A stretch of 64,000 nucleotides of DNA from Actinobacteria bacterium HGW-Actinobacteria-7 (GCA_002841275.1 PHET01000004.1:151289-215288), one strand, 5' to 3'; numbered from the stretch's first letter, positions 31,701 through 38,531 are shown. Notes: generated from the letters alone by a model not told the origin. Numbers and translations are program-made.

Positions 31701-34595
31701 CATGCTCACGGCGATCAGCAGCGCGCCCGCTATTACCGCCGAGGGGCCCATCGCCTTGGCGAAGGCGCGGACGGTCGTCCCCGCGCGCTTCTCGGCGTCG
31801 GCAGCGGTTTCCCACTCAAGCAGGTTCCTGCCGGAGATGAACTGGCGCCAGAGTGCCCTCACCACCGCATCCGAGGCGAGCCACGCTTGATAGGGGAGAC
31901 TGGCCAGTGCCAGGAGCACGCGGGTGACGTCCTGTTGGAAGTCGGCGAGTACCGTGTGCACGTAAGTCGCGAACCTCACGTGGTGAGGTCGGAAGACGAC
32001 CGAATCGGCCAGAGAGAACAACGCGGGGAAGAAGATGGCAGCGGTGACGATGACAGGCCAGGTGAATGCTGTCTGCGGGAGCGCAAGCCAACCCACGGCG
32101 ACAAGCAGCAGTGTTGCGGGTGCGACGAGTGAACGGCGGAGGTTGTCAACGATCTTCCATCGGTGCAGGAGTGTCAGCGGGTTGGGGGTCATGTGACCCT
32201 CCGCATCTGCGATGAACGGGCGCAGATAAGGGAGGGTCTGCCAATCCCCACGGATCCAACGGTGGCTCCGCGAGGCGGCGGCCAGGTAGTTGGGCGGGTA
32301 GTCGTCGAGGACTTCGACGTCACTCGCAAGGGCGGTGCGCAGGAACGAGCCCTCGACCAGATCGTGGCTCAGCAGGGAGTTATCGGGGAACCGATTCCCG
32401 AGGATGTTGTGGAAGAGATCCACTTCGAAGATGCCCTTGCCGGTGAATGAACCCTCTCCGAAGACGTCCTGATAGGTGTCGGACACAGCGCTTGCGTAGG
32501 GATCCACTCCTGCGATTCCGCTGAAGAGCGTCGCGAACCCGCTGCGCCTGGAGCCAGGGAGAGTCATGGACACGCGAGGCTGAATCAGCCCGTAGCCGGT
32601 GTGGACGATGCGATCGCCCGGCTCGAAGGACGCCCGGTTCAGGGGGTGGGCGATGGTGCAGATGAACTTGCGCGCTCCGTCACGCGGCAGAACAGTGTCG
32701 GAGTCCAAGGTGAGCACGAACGTCGAGGACCGGCGAAAGGCCGTCTCGCCCAGCTTGGTGGAGAAGCTGGTCTCACCGAGCCCACGCATTTCCCGCACCA
32801 GCTCCACGAGCGAACCGCGTTTGCGCTCCCAGCCCATCCAGAGCCGTTCGGCCTCGTTGTATCTGCGGTCGCGTACCAGCAGATGGAACGGCCGTACGCC
32901 GTGTTCGGCCCCATAGCGCTCGTTGAGTTCCGAGATGCCACGGACGGCGGCCTCCACGATCTTGCCATCGTCCGCCCGTTGCGGCTCATCACAGGCCCGC
33001 AGGTCACCCAAGAGAGCGAAACCAACGTTGAGATCGCGGTTTCCCAGATAGGCGATCTCGAGATTCTCGATGACGTGGCGGGTGGCGTTGACCGATGAGA
33101 GCAGCGACGGCACCACGACCAATGTCCGGTGCGCTTCTTCGATCGGCTCGCGGAAATCGAGCTTCGGTAGAAGCCGAGGAGGGAATGCGACCGCGCACAC
33201 GCGGTTGACCAGGGTCAGCGCTACCTCGGACAACGGGATGATCGACAGCGCAACAAGCAACAGCGTCTTGATCGGTCCGGCCCCCGTGGACAGGCCGTAC
33301 CAGCCTATAGCGGCAAGAAGCGCCAGCGTGAACAGCGCGAGCAGTCCCCCGTAGAAGAGGCCATGTAGTCTCAGCACGCTCCGGTAGGAGCGCTCGCGGC
33401 CCAGACGCCGGTAGCCAATGGCTTCTTCGAGTTCGTACCGGCCTCCGCTGATCAGCCACCAGCCCACATGCCCGCGGACTTCGTCGGTCGGGTCGGACTC
33501 CATCGCAGCGTTTGCCAACACCACGATCTCGTGTGCCAGCTCGGTCTCGGTCCTGGAGCACCGTTTCGCCATCTCCTCGAGGGCGTGCCTATACCGATCA
33601 CGGCTCTCGAAATCCATGTGGCTGTACGTACGGGCTGGATCGTTGCGCAGCTCGGCTTCGACGAGCGAGACCCGAGCGAAGAACTCCCGCCAGTCAAACG
33701 CATCGAGGAATCTGATGCTGGAGATGGAGTTGGCGATCGAGACCTGGTTGGCGGCCTGCTCCTGCTGCTGCTCCGCCGAGGCGTTGTGCAGCGAGATCTT
33801 CTCGGACGCCAGCCGGTGTTCCAGCCATGCGTTGATCGGTTCGCCACCGGAGTCAAGGTCTGAGAGCCGTTGGGAGAGTCGCAGGTAGAACGGAGCGGAG
33901 GCGCCACTGCTGGCCTGTTCCAGCTCGCGAAGGAGGTCGTGTAGCGAGTCGGGTGCGTCTTGAGCTGTCAGTACCAGGCGCTCGGCCCAGACGTCCGCCA
34001 ATCGTTCGGCCCGCAGTGAGATCATGACCGCCGAGGAAAGCCGGCGCACGTTCTCCACCAGCGCGATGCGCAACATGATCGGTACGGCCCAGGCTTCGCC
34101 GATCGTGAGTGCCGCCACGCTCTGGTAGCCATCGATGAAGTGGATGAGTACGTCTGCTTCAAGACGGGAATCCGTGTGTGCAACGAGCTGTAGCAGGGCT
34201 TCGTAGATGCGCGGTAGCCCTTCGTTCGCGCCAGTGGTGAGCCGGGGGAGCTCGACCCCGTAACGCGCGGGCAGGTCTTCTCGGATGAGAAGGATCTGTT
34301 CCTCGACCAGGTAGTAGTTGTCCAGCAGCCATTCGCCAGCGGGGGGAGCCGCGAGACCTGCTCGGACGGACTGGGCCAGCTCGCTGTTGTCGGCGGCAAG
34401 CGAGGAGGCTGCCGACTCGGTCAGCGCTATCAGAGGGGTGGTGCGAGGTGGCGCCTGCGTGGTGTAGGTCTGCGCGGCCGCGGTGCTACGGGCCTCCTCG
34501 GCAAGGCGATCGGCCGAGAGGATCTCCGCGCGCAGAGGTGGCTCAGGGTACAGGTGGCCCATGGTGCCGGTGCTGATGCCCGAGCCCTCAGTCAT
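25776..34595 (-). CDS. Cyclic beta-1,2-glucan synthase (NdvB/ChvB-like)
   Basis: A membrane enzyme of 2,939 residues, within the size range of rhizobial and Brucella cyclic-glucan synthases. It would polymerise UDP-glucose into beta-1,2-glucan, cyclise it and trim chain length. TM segments lie near residues 415-470, 830-880 and 965-1000. The GT84 glycosyltransferase core sits between the first two, with LDSDTVLP near 630 and RSHRWIRGDW near 782 (matching D-x-D and R-x-x-R-W). A glucoamylase-like region has YDLIASECRLASFL near 1400. The C-terminal GH94-like part has the catalytic-acid motif GGDWNDGMNRVG near 2615. ATG 34595 is chosen because GGGAGAGG lies just upstream. It ends 9 nt from the convergent SDR. 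Confidence 0.93.
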   Translation of the reverse strand: MTEGSGISTGTMGHLYPEPPLRAEILSADRLAEEARSTAAAQTYTTQAPPRTTPLIALTESAASSLAADNSELAQSVRAGLAAPPAGEWLLDNYYLVEEQILLIREDLPARYGVELPRLTTGANEGLPRIYEALLQLVAHTDSRLEADVLIHFIDGYQSVAALTIGEAWAVPIMLRIALVENVRRLSSAVMISLRAERLADVWAERLVLTAQDAPDSLHDLLRELEQASSGASAPFYLRLSQRLSDLDSGGEPINAWLEHRLASEKISLHNASAEQQQEQAANQVSIANSISSIRFLDAFDWREFFARVSLVEAELRNDPARTYSHMDFESRDRYRHALEEMAKRCSRTETELAHEIVVLANAAMESDPTDEVRGHVGWWLISGGRYELEEAIGYRRLGRERSYRSVLRLHGLFYGGLLALFTLALLAAIGWYGLSTGAGPIKTLLLVALSIIPLSEVALTLVNRVCAVAFPPRLLPKLDFREPIEEAHRTLVVVPSLLSSVNATRHVIENLEIAYLGNRDLNVGFALLGDLRACDEPQRADDGKIVEAAVRGISELNERYGAEHGVRPFHLLVRDRRYNEAERLWMGWERKRGSLVELVREMRGLGETSFSTKLGETAFRRSSTFVLTLDSDTVLPRDGARKFICTIAHPLNRASFEPGDRIVHTGYGLIQPRVSMTLPGSRRSGFATLFSGIAGVDPYASAVSDTYQDVFGEGSFTGKGIFEVDLFHNILGNRFPDNSLLSHDLVEGSFLRTALASDVEVLDDYPPNYLAAASRSHRWIRGDWQTLPYLRPFIADAEGHMTPNPLTLLHRWKIVDNLRRSLVAPATLLLVAVGWLALPQTAFTWPVIVTAAIFFPALFSLADSVVFRPHHVRFATYVHTVLADFQQDVTRVLLALASLPYQAWLASDAVVRALWRQFISGRNLLEWETAADAEKRAGTTVRAFAKAMGPSAVIAGALLIAVSMHHPLRLLVALPLVALWLTGPWFAWRLSRIRPEAQTPKLVERDRLALRRIARKTWRFYDAFVVPAGHHLAPDNFQEDPSGVVAWRTSPTNIGLQLMSYVGAYDLGYLTVAGLTERITDTLAAMAGLEKLNGHFYNWYDIRTLEPLRPSYISTVDSGNLAGHLLVLRVGLLEASESALVGPQLLPGARDAVRLALEDLVAGSDRLGPDHAVRELRASLDELDRTLSLAEPPRDLSSWQALLERLLPLAVEAQGLLGHLDEPSSAETGSTTVLTLAPDSPPVPSTPLERLRASVGDVLHALEAPLGLITSLCPWAPLLADAPVAAREAAELSPLLEFVPSLVGVAEGLTHALSELDRLATDDDPSVQTWARAVATGIRDRRSDAVELLAMLRLDAEIAREMWEHADFKMLYDPHRQLFSIGYNLSEGRLDNSYYDLIASECRLASFLAVAKGDVPQEHWFRLGRGLTATPDGRALVSWSASMFEYLMPLLVMRDWPDTMLSETYRTVVARQISYGRERGVPWGVSESAFNAKDATLTYQYQAFGVPGLGLKRGLSDDVVVAPYASALALPFDPAAVVENLAAFSAEGGEGRYGYYEAIDYTAGRIPAGTSRAIIKAYFAHHQGMSFVALVNALDGERMQDRFHADPVVVSAELLLQERVPRNVQLVAPHLEEVREVKSVRDLPAPVGRSYPTARTLVPATHFLSNGRYSVMVTNGGGGYSRWQGLSVTRYREDVTRDVWGHFFYLRDIDTGEIFSAPHNPRPGTPDEYHVTFAPDKAEYHRVDGDLSTTVEVAVSPEDDVEVRRLSLSNTGHATRRFEVTSYLEIALTGQGSDQAHRSFSNLFVETEALDETHAILFTRRPRSSEEARVWGLHLVACEHAPCVWSYETDRARFLGRLRGPDDPAAVTSGGVLSCTSGAVLDPCCAIRREITISPGETVRLVFTTGVATQREQALRLTEKYHDVRSAQRAIDLAWTAAQLDLRDLGIRPDEAVTLERLASRLLLTDPNSPLKIKTPVENGLPYSGLWSIGISGDLPILLVRVEELEHAPLVRQALLAHQYWSHRGLVSDLVVLNTRPSGYADELDDRLRLLVRTGHALQMLDKPGGVFLRRIDQMHPDVHSLLLSVARATLDGDGGTIELQLNRRAKPPKLPAEFVATAVPHPYEPLAFERPELRFDNDTGGFDPKSGEYVIVLDGDQTTPAPWIDVLANPSFGCTVSEAGVGCTWALNSHENRITTWNNDPVTDGSGEAIYIRDEDTGEFWSPTPLPVRTPEPYVVRHGRGAVRFEHDTHGISHTLDWFVSADDPVRVCRLTLANHGDAARRLSVTQFVEWVLGDSRSRAQQVVVTWFDAENDILTAHNHHNFDFPGRCAFLAASTPLHSWTASRREFVGRNGRPGDPIAMKREGLGGISGRYYDNCGALMTQVELAAGETVQVSFLLGQTQTLEDCRELVARYRDTDAIQGALDRACGFWDELLGTVQVKTPDERLDLMLNGQLLYQTTACRLWGRTATYQSSGAFGFRDQLQDVMALLIARPDLVREQILEAARHQFPEGDVQHWWQPYSGRGVRTHITDDRHWLPLVVAEYVTATGDVSVLDEQATFIEGPLLPLEQEDAYLQPAVSQDTSSIYDHCIRALETGRPVGAHGLPLMGGGDWNDGMNRVGHCGTGESVWLAWFLGYTLTQFARVCELRDDEGRGQEYLAWAEQLAASVERTSWDGSWYRRAYFDDGTPLGSHLSEECRIDAIAQAWATISGLGHPDRCREALDSVEEKLVRREDGLIALLSPPFDHMAQDPGYIKGYVPGVRENGGQYTHAAVWVVLAYLMQGDGDEAAALLELINPITHALDAESVQRYKVEPYVVAADVYAVDPHTGRGGWTWYTGSSSWFYRVALGNLLGFNIRHSQGQQLLTMNPCIPKRWSSFSLSYRYKTAIYEVAVENPRGVNRGVAYVELDGTRLETQSVPLADDGTTHRVRVVLLGG

Positions 34596-34704
34596 TCGTC
34601 GCCTCTCCCGTTCGCGGTGCGTTGGTAGGGCGGTTGCTCTGCAAGGAGCGTCGTGGGTTATTATCCCCGAGCAGGGGCATGCGCCACGCAAAGGCGGCCA
34701 CGTC

Positions 34705-34734
34705 TTGCGTGCAACATACCCCATAGGGTATATT
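34705..34734 (+). promoter_or_regulatory. Promoter with embedded CsoR/CstR-like operator before the rhodanese-thioredoxin gene
   Basis: TTGCGT (34705-34710) and TATATT (34729-34734) are 18 nt apart. The spacer and -10 hold the palindrome ATACCCCATAGGGTAT (34716-34731), arms ATACCC and GGGTAT. That AT-flanked C-run/G-run palindrome is the type bound by CsoR/CstR/FrmR-family repressors. A repressor bound there would block RNA polymerase. No such regulator gene is in the window. Nothing else is seen between 34596 and 34704. Confidence 0.55.
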
Positions 34735-34768
34735 GGCTCGGCTATGCCGACTGTTGAGAAGAGCTGAA

Positions 34769-35470
34769 ATGAAACCGAAAGTCATTCTGTGGGCCGTGGT
34801 CGCGGTGCTTGTCGCTGTGGTCATCGGTCTTGCGATTCGCCCTAGCGGAGGCGGCGGGATTACCAACGTCGACGCGGCGGGAGCCAAGAAGGCCATCGCT
34901 GCGGGCGCCCAGATCGTCGACGTCCGCACCGCGGGCGAGTTCCAGATGGGCCATATCGCCGGCGCCATCAACGTGCCCGTCGATCAGATAGAGTCGGCCG
35001 CCCAGAGTTGGGACCGGGAGGCGACGTACGTCGTCTACTGCGCGACGGGAGCGCGTTCGTCGTCAGCGGTTCAGTCGATGCAGGCCATGGGCTTCAAGAA
35101 TATCGCCCACTTGGCCGCAGGAATCCAGGCGTGGACCGACCCGCTCGAGTCGGGGCAGCAGTCCTCGGCCCCTTCATCGATCGAGACCTCGGGCAAGCCG
35201 GTCATGGTCGAGTTCTTCACGGACTCTTGACCCACCTGCAAGGAGATGAAGCCCTTGGTCGAAGGGCTACAGAAGCAGTACGAAGGCAAAGTCGAGTTTC
35301 GTCTCTACAACGTGGAGACCGATCAGGCAGGCGTCGAGCTGGCGGACAAGATGGCTGTCCAGTACGTGCCAACGTTCGTGTTCGTCAACACTGACGGAGT
35401 GGTTTCCAAGCAGACCGTGGGAGCGTTGGACGAGACGCAGTTCAAAGGCGCTCTGGACGCACTTCAGTAG
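34769..35470 (+). CDS. Membrane-anchored rhodanese-thioredoxin fusion, putative selenoprotein (TGA = Sec154)
   Basis: Read through one in-frame TGA (35228-35230), the product has 233 residues. A signal anchor is at about 5-24. A rhodanese domain (about 32-130) has active-site loop YCATGARSSS with Cys91. A thioredoxin domain (about 145-233) reads VMVEFFTDS-U-PTC-KEMKP, so Sec154 and Cys157 form U-x-x-C in place of C-x-x-C. The cis-proline motif YVPTFVF is intact downstream and the frame stays open for 80 codons after TGA. A SECIS-like hairpin starts 20 nt after TGA. ATG 34769 follows GAAGAG. It likely handles sulfane sulfur or disulfides outside the membrane. The alternative is a nonsense mutation, but position and hairpin argue against it. 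Standard gene callers would split or truncate it. Confidence 0.85.
35250..35268 (+). promoter_or_regulatory. SECIS-like hairpin for Sec insertion
   Basis: AGCCCTT (35250-35256) and AAGGGCT (35262-35268) form a perfect 7-bp stem with loop GGTCG. The loop starts 27 nt after the TGA, and it begins with GG, as bacterial SECIS loops require a G in the first positions to bind SelB. It lies inside the coding frame, as bacterial SECIS elements do. Confidence 0.75.
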
Positions 35471-35943
35471 CTTGCAGGCGACGGCACGTCGCGTTCATCA
35501 GATGGTGTCTACCGAGCGGCTCCCATTGGGGGCCGCTCGTCGCATTGGGCGACCAGCAACCCGCCAAGCGGGGCACAAACCCTTTCAGACCATCCAACCG
35601 GGATGGTAGACAAAGACCCTCGAGCGACGCATGGGTTGATAGCTAGGTAGAGTGTCATCGCTTCATCGGTAACGGGGCCCACGGGAGTGGGCGAGAACGT
35701 GACGTAAGGCATCCGATGTCGCCAAGGGTCGGGCTTGTAGCACGCACGCAGGAGTGAGGTCGCAAAGACGAACGCGACCGAGAAATCCAAGAATGGCCCT
35801 TTGGAGGGGCTGCGTAGCGAAGCGAAGGCCATCCCGGTTCATGGGTTTCTCTGCGGAGCGAGCGGGCAGCAGACTCCGCATTCGAGAGGGGCAGATCCCA
35901 GACGGATCGCCCCTCTCTTGTTCTGAAGCTTGGGCGCCACCAC
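35471..35943. other. 473-nt gap without a supported gene
   Basis: A hairpin CGAGCGGC/GCCGCTCG (35513-35520 and 35532-35539) lies 43 nt after the selenoprotein stop and may end its transcript, although no T-run follows. The stretch 35560-35880 has open frames on the minus strand (for example 35509-35832) but no Shine-Dalgarno, family motif or normal codon use that I can see. It could be a decayed gene, a dispersed repeat or a small RNA. Confidence 0.5.
35884..35924 (+). terminator. Terminator-like hairpin between the selenoprotein and the P-II cluster
   Basis: GAGAGGGGC (35884-35892) and GCCCCTCTC (35909-35917) form a 9-bp stem with a 16-nt loop, followed by TTGTTCT on the plus strand. It may also serve the leftward P-II genes, whose last stop is 27 nt away. 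Confidence 0.6.
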
Positions 35944-36282
35944 CTATAGCGCTTCGGTGCCGGTCTCACCAGTGCGGACCCGAATGGCCTCATTGATGGT
36001 CGATACGAAGATCTTGCCATCGCCGCAATGGCCGGTTCCTGCAGCGGTCATGAGCGCTTGTACCGTGGATTCGGATTCATGATCGTGAACGGCGACCACC
36101 AACACGGACTTGGGCAGGAGTCTTATCCTGTGCGTCTTGCCTCCGAGCTGTGAGTCGATTCCCCCCTGCGCCCCGTGTCCTGTGGCCTCGTACACCGTGA
36201 TCCCGTGAACGCCCAGGTCCTCGAGGGCCGTCAGGCATTCTTCGACCTTCTCGGGTCTCACGATGGCTTCGATCCGTCTCAT
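35944..36282 (-). CDS. P-II family protein with divergent T-loop (paralog A)
   Basis: A 112-residue P-II protein: MRRIEAIVRPEKVEE at the start and CGDGKIFVSTINEAIRVRTGE at the end, the ATP-binding signature. The T-loop (GHGAQGGIDSQLGG, KTHRIRLLPK) lacks the tyrosine that is uridylylated or adenylylated in GlnB/GlnK; His stands there. It therefore probably senses nucleotide and 2-oxoglutarate without covalent control. AAGGAG precedes the ATG. It lies 11 nt after paralog B and is the last gene of the leftward P-II series. Confidence 0.9.
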   Translation of the reverse strand: MRRIEAIVRPEKVEECLTALEDLGVHGITVYEATGHGAQGGIDSQLGGKTHRIRLLPKSVLVVAVHDHESESTVQALMTAAGTGHCGDGKIFVSTINEAIRVRTGETGTEAL

Positions 36283-36293
36283 CCGGGCGCTCC

Positions 36294-36632
36294 TTACACG
36301 ACTACATCACCGCACTCGCGCGTGCGCACTCTGAATGCTTCACAGACATCTGACACGAACACCTTGCCGTCGCCCATTGCACCGGTGCGTGCTGCGGCCA
36401 CGATAGTCTCGGTCACCTCAGCGACCTCTTCGTCGGAGACCACGGTCCACAAGGTGACCTTCGAGAGCAGAGGGGCTGTGATGTCTTGACCGCGCCATCG
36501 CTGTGTCAAGCCACCCTGAACCCCATGGCCGAGCGATGACATCACGGTCACACCCGTTGAGCGCGTCTCCTCGAGCGCGTCGACAACTGCGACGAGCCGA
36601 TCTTTGCGTACTGTGGCCTCGATACGTTTCAT
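36294..36632 (-). CDS. P-II family protein with divergent T-loop (paralog B)
   Basis: A 112-residue P-II protein beginning MKRIEATVRKDRL, with the C-terminal signature MGDGKVFVSDVCEAFRVRT. The T-loop (GHGVQGGLTQRWRG, QDITAPLLSK) has Ile where GlnB/GlnK carry the modifiable Tyr, so covalent control is unlikely. It is separated from paralog C by a 16-bp hairpin, which suggests that expression of A and B differs from the upstream amt-glnK pair. Confidence 0.9.
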   Translation of the reverse strand: MKRIEATVRKDRLVAVVDALEETRSTGVTVMSSLGHGVQGGLTQRWRGQDITAPLLSKVTLWTVVSDEEVAEVTETIVAAARTGAMGDGKVFVSDVCEAFRVRTRECGDVVV

Positions 36633-36648
36633 GGGGTGCCATTTCGGT

Positions 36649-36688
36649 CGTCGGGGCGGTGCGGTGGGATGCCCGCACCGCCCCGACG
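36649..36688 (-). terminator. Very stable hairpin between glnK-like gene and paralog B
   Basis: CGTCGGGGCGGTGCGG (36649-36664) and CCGCACCGCCCCGACG (36673-36688) form a perfect 16-bp stem with an 8-nt loop in a 62-nt intergenic gap. No U-tract follows on the minus strand, so it may be a partial terminator or an mRNA-processing/stability element. Confidence 0.55.
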
Positions 36689-36694
36689 GCGTTA

Positions 36695-37033
36695 TCAGAC
36701 GGCGGTCTCTCCGGACTCGCCGGTCCGAATCCGAATCACGTCACTGATGTCACTCACGAAGATCTTTCCGTCCCCGACCTCGCCGGTTCTGGCGGCTTCA
36801 GAGATGGCTGCTATCAGGCGGCCACACTCACCGTCGCTGCAGACGACCTCGACCCTGAACTTCGCGAGCAGCTCGACCTTGTATCCGCGGCCGCGGAACT
36901 GCTGCATGATGCCCTTCTGCTGGCCGTGACCTTCGATGCGGGTGAGCATCAGGCCGGGGTACCCCGCCTTCTCGAGTGCCGCCTTCACGTCATCGAGCTT
37001 CTCCGGGCGAATGACTGCTTCTATCTTCTTCAC
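36695..37033 (-). CDS. glnK: P-II protein, GlnK type, paired with amt (first copy)
   Basis: A P-II protein of 112 residues if started at GTG 37033; a GTG at 37042 lies inside the Shine-Dalgarno GAGGAGGTG and is less likely. The T-loop QQKGIMQQFRGRGYKVELL keeps the modifiable Tyr. The end has VGDGKIFVSDISDVIRIRTGE. It lies 33 nt after amt and in the same direction, the standard amtB-glnK pair, in which GlnK plugs the channel when nitrogen is plentiful. Confidence 0.92.
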   Translation of the reverse strand: MKKIEAVIRPEKLDDVKAALEKAGYPGLMLTRIEGHGQQKGIMQQFRGRGYKVELLAKFRVEVVCSDGECGRLIAAISEAARTGEVGDGKIFVSDISDVIRIRTGESGETAV

Positions 37034-37066
37034 GATCTTCACCTCCTCGGTGGGTCTACCAGATTC

Positions 37067-38407
37067 CTACTCTTCAACGGTAATGAAGTTGCCGTACGCC
37101 GGACCACCATGCTCTTGCAGGTCGAGACCCGCGATCTCCTCTTCCGGCGAAACGCGGATTCCGAAGACGAGGTCCATGACCTTGAAGGTGACGAAGCCCA
37201 GCACGAATGCCCAAACAATCACAGTGCCCGCTCCAACCAGCTGGTGCATCAGCTGCGCGGTGCCGCCACCAAAGAACAGACCGGTGATGTCACCGTACGT
37301 GCCATCGGCGAACAGGCCTACCGCGAGCAGGCCCCAGATGCCGTTGACGCCGTGAACCGAGAAGGCGCCGACCGGATCGTCGATACCCATGTTCTCGACC
37401 GTCAGAATGGAGAGCACCACGAGTACGCCGGCGATTGCGCCGATGACGATGGCAGATGGACCGCTGATTACTGCACAGGGAGCGGTCACGGCTACCAGGC
37501 CGGCAAGTGCGCCGTTCAGGGCCATACCGATGTCCCAGACTTTGGACTTGGCGTAGATCAGCAGGAGCGCGGCTGCAGCGCCAGCGGCGGCGGCCATGTT
37601 GGTGTTCACCGCGATCACGGCGATGCGCAGATCCTCACCGTTGAGCGTGGAGCCGGGGTTGAATCCGAACCAACCGAACCACAGGATGAACACGCCGATC
37701 GTGGCGAAGGGGATGTTATGGCCCGGAATCGCCCGTGGCTTGCCGTCCTTGTCGTACTTGCCGAAACGCGGGCCAAGCACGATTGCGCCAGCGAGACCGA
37801 CGAAGCCACCCAGCGCGTGGACCACACCGGAACCGGCGAAGTCGTGGAAGCCTAGCTGCGACAGCCAGCCGCCACCCCACACCCAGTGGCCGTACACGGG
37901 GTAGATGAACGCCGAGATTACCAGTGAGTACACCAGGTACGCATTGAACTTGAGTCGTTCCGCGACCGCTCCGGAGACGATGGTTGCGGCCGTTGCCGCA
38001 AACACCACCTGGAACATGAAGTCGCGATACTTGGTGACGTCGTAGAAGTCGCCTGACATAAACCAGCCGCTCGAGCCGATCATGCCCTTCAGGTCCGTTC
38101 CGTACATGAACGCAAAGCCGATCGCGAAGTACGCGAGCGACCCTATGACGAAGTCAAGCAGGTTCTTCATCATGAGGTTGTTCGCGTTCTTCGCCCGGCA
38201 GAAGCCAGACTCGACCATCGCGAATCCGGCCTGCATGAAGAAGACCAAGAAGCCTGCCACCAGCATCCAGATGAACGTGATGGGGGCGTTGGGCGCGGCC
38301 TCAAGGGTGGCCGCGCCATTGGGGTCGCCTGCGGCGAACGCCAGCGTGGGAGCCGCAAGCAGCAACACGCTTACGAGGCCAAACAGGAGAGTGGAGTATC
38401 TACGCAC
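37067..38407 (-). CDS. amt: Ammonium transporter (Amt), first copy
   Basis: An Amt-family channel of 446 residues with a cleavable-looking signal (RRYSTLLFGLVSVLLLAAP) and 11 TM helices. The signatures MQAGFAMVESGFCRAKN and FAGSGVVHALGGFVGLAGA with the pore histidine are present, and the end is a cytosolic tail ending FITVEE. GTG 38407 is preceded by AAGGAGG at 8 nt. An in-frame ATG at 38458 also has AAGGAGG and would add 17 residues before the signal; it could instead be a translated leader. Paired with glnK downstream. Confidence 0.93.
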   Translation of the reverse strand: MRRYSTLLFGLVSVLLLAAPTLAFAAGDPNGAATLEAAPNAPITFIWMLVAGFLVFFMQAGFAMVESGFCRAKNANNLMMKNLLDFVIGSLAYFAIGFAFMYGTDLKGMIGSSGWFMSGDFYDVTKYRDFMFQVVFAATAATIVSGAVAERLKFNAYLVYSLVISAFIYPVYGHWVWGGGWLSQLGFHDFAGSGVVHALGGFVGLAGAIVLGPRFGKYDKDGKPRAIPGHNIPFATIGVFILWFGWFGFNPGSTLNGEDLRIAVIAVNTNMAAAAGAAAALLLIYAKSKVWDIGMALNGALAGLVAVTAPCAVISGPSAIVIGAIAGVLVVLSILTVENMGIDDPVGAFSVHGVNGIWGLLAVGLFADGTYGDITGLFFGGGTAQLMHQLVGAGTVIVWAFVLGFVTFKVMDLVFGIRVSPEEEIAGLDLQEHGGPAYGNFITVEE

Positions 38408-38517
38408 GGGGAGGACCTCCTTTGCGGAGTCAGTAGCGGTCGGGTTCACATATCGCATTCCGAGAACACCTCCTTTCGTTGGAAGAACGATTCATGTTGC
38501 AGACGGTGAAGTCTGCG

Positions 38518-38531
38518 GATTCCATGGAATC
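38518..38531. promoter_or_regulatory. 14-bp palindrome upstream of amt (first copy)
   Basis: GATTCCATGGAATC is a perfect palindrome about 110 nt upstream of the amt start, and could be a nitrogen-regulator or other operator. I cannot match it to a known box. Confidence 0.35.

Noticed and set aside
35228..35230. TGA read as a simple stop (pseudogene or two separate genes)
   Set aside because: The downstream frame is intact, in phase, and completes a normal thioredoxin fold; the TGA stands exactly at a redox cysteine and a hairpin follows at SECIS distance. A recoded Sec codon explains more than a chance mutation.
35509..35832. Minus-strand 107-codon frame as a gene
   Set aside because: No Shine-Dalgarno, no family resemblance, and hairpins at its end; left as unexplained non-coding sequence.
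36503..37855. 450-codon plus-strand frame across P-II and amt genes
   Set aside because: Antisense to three supported genes and without protein character.
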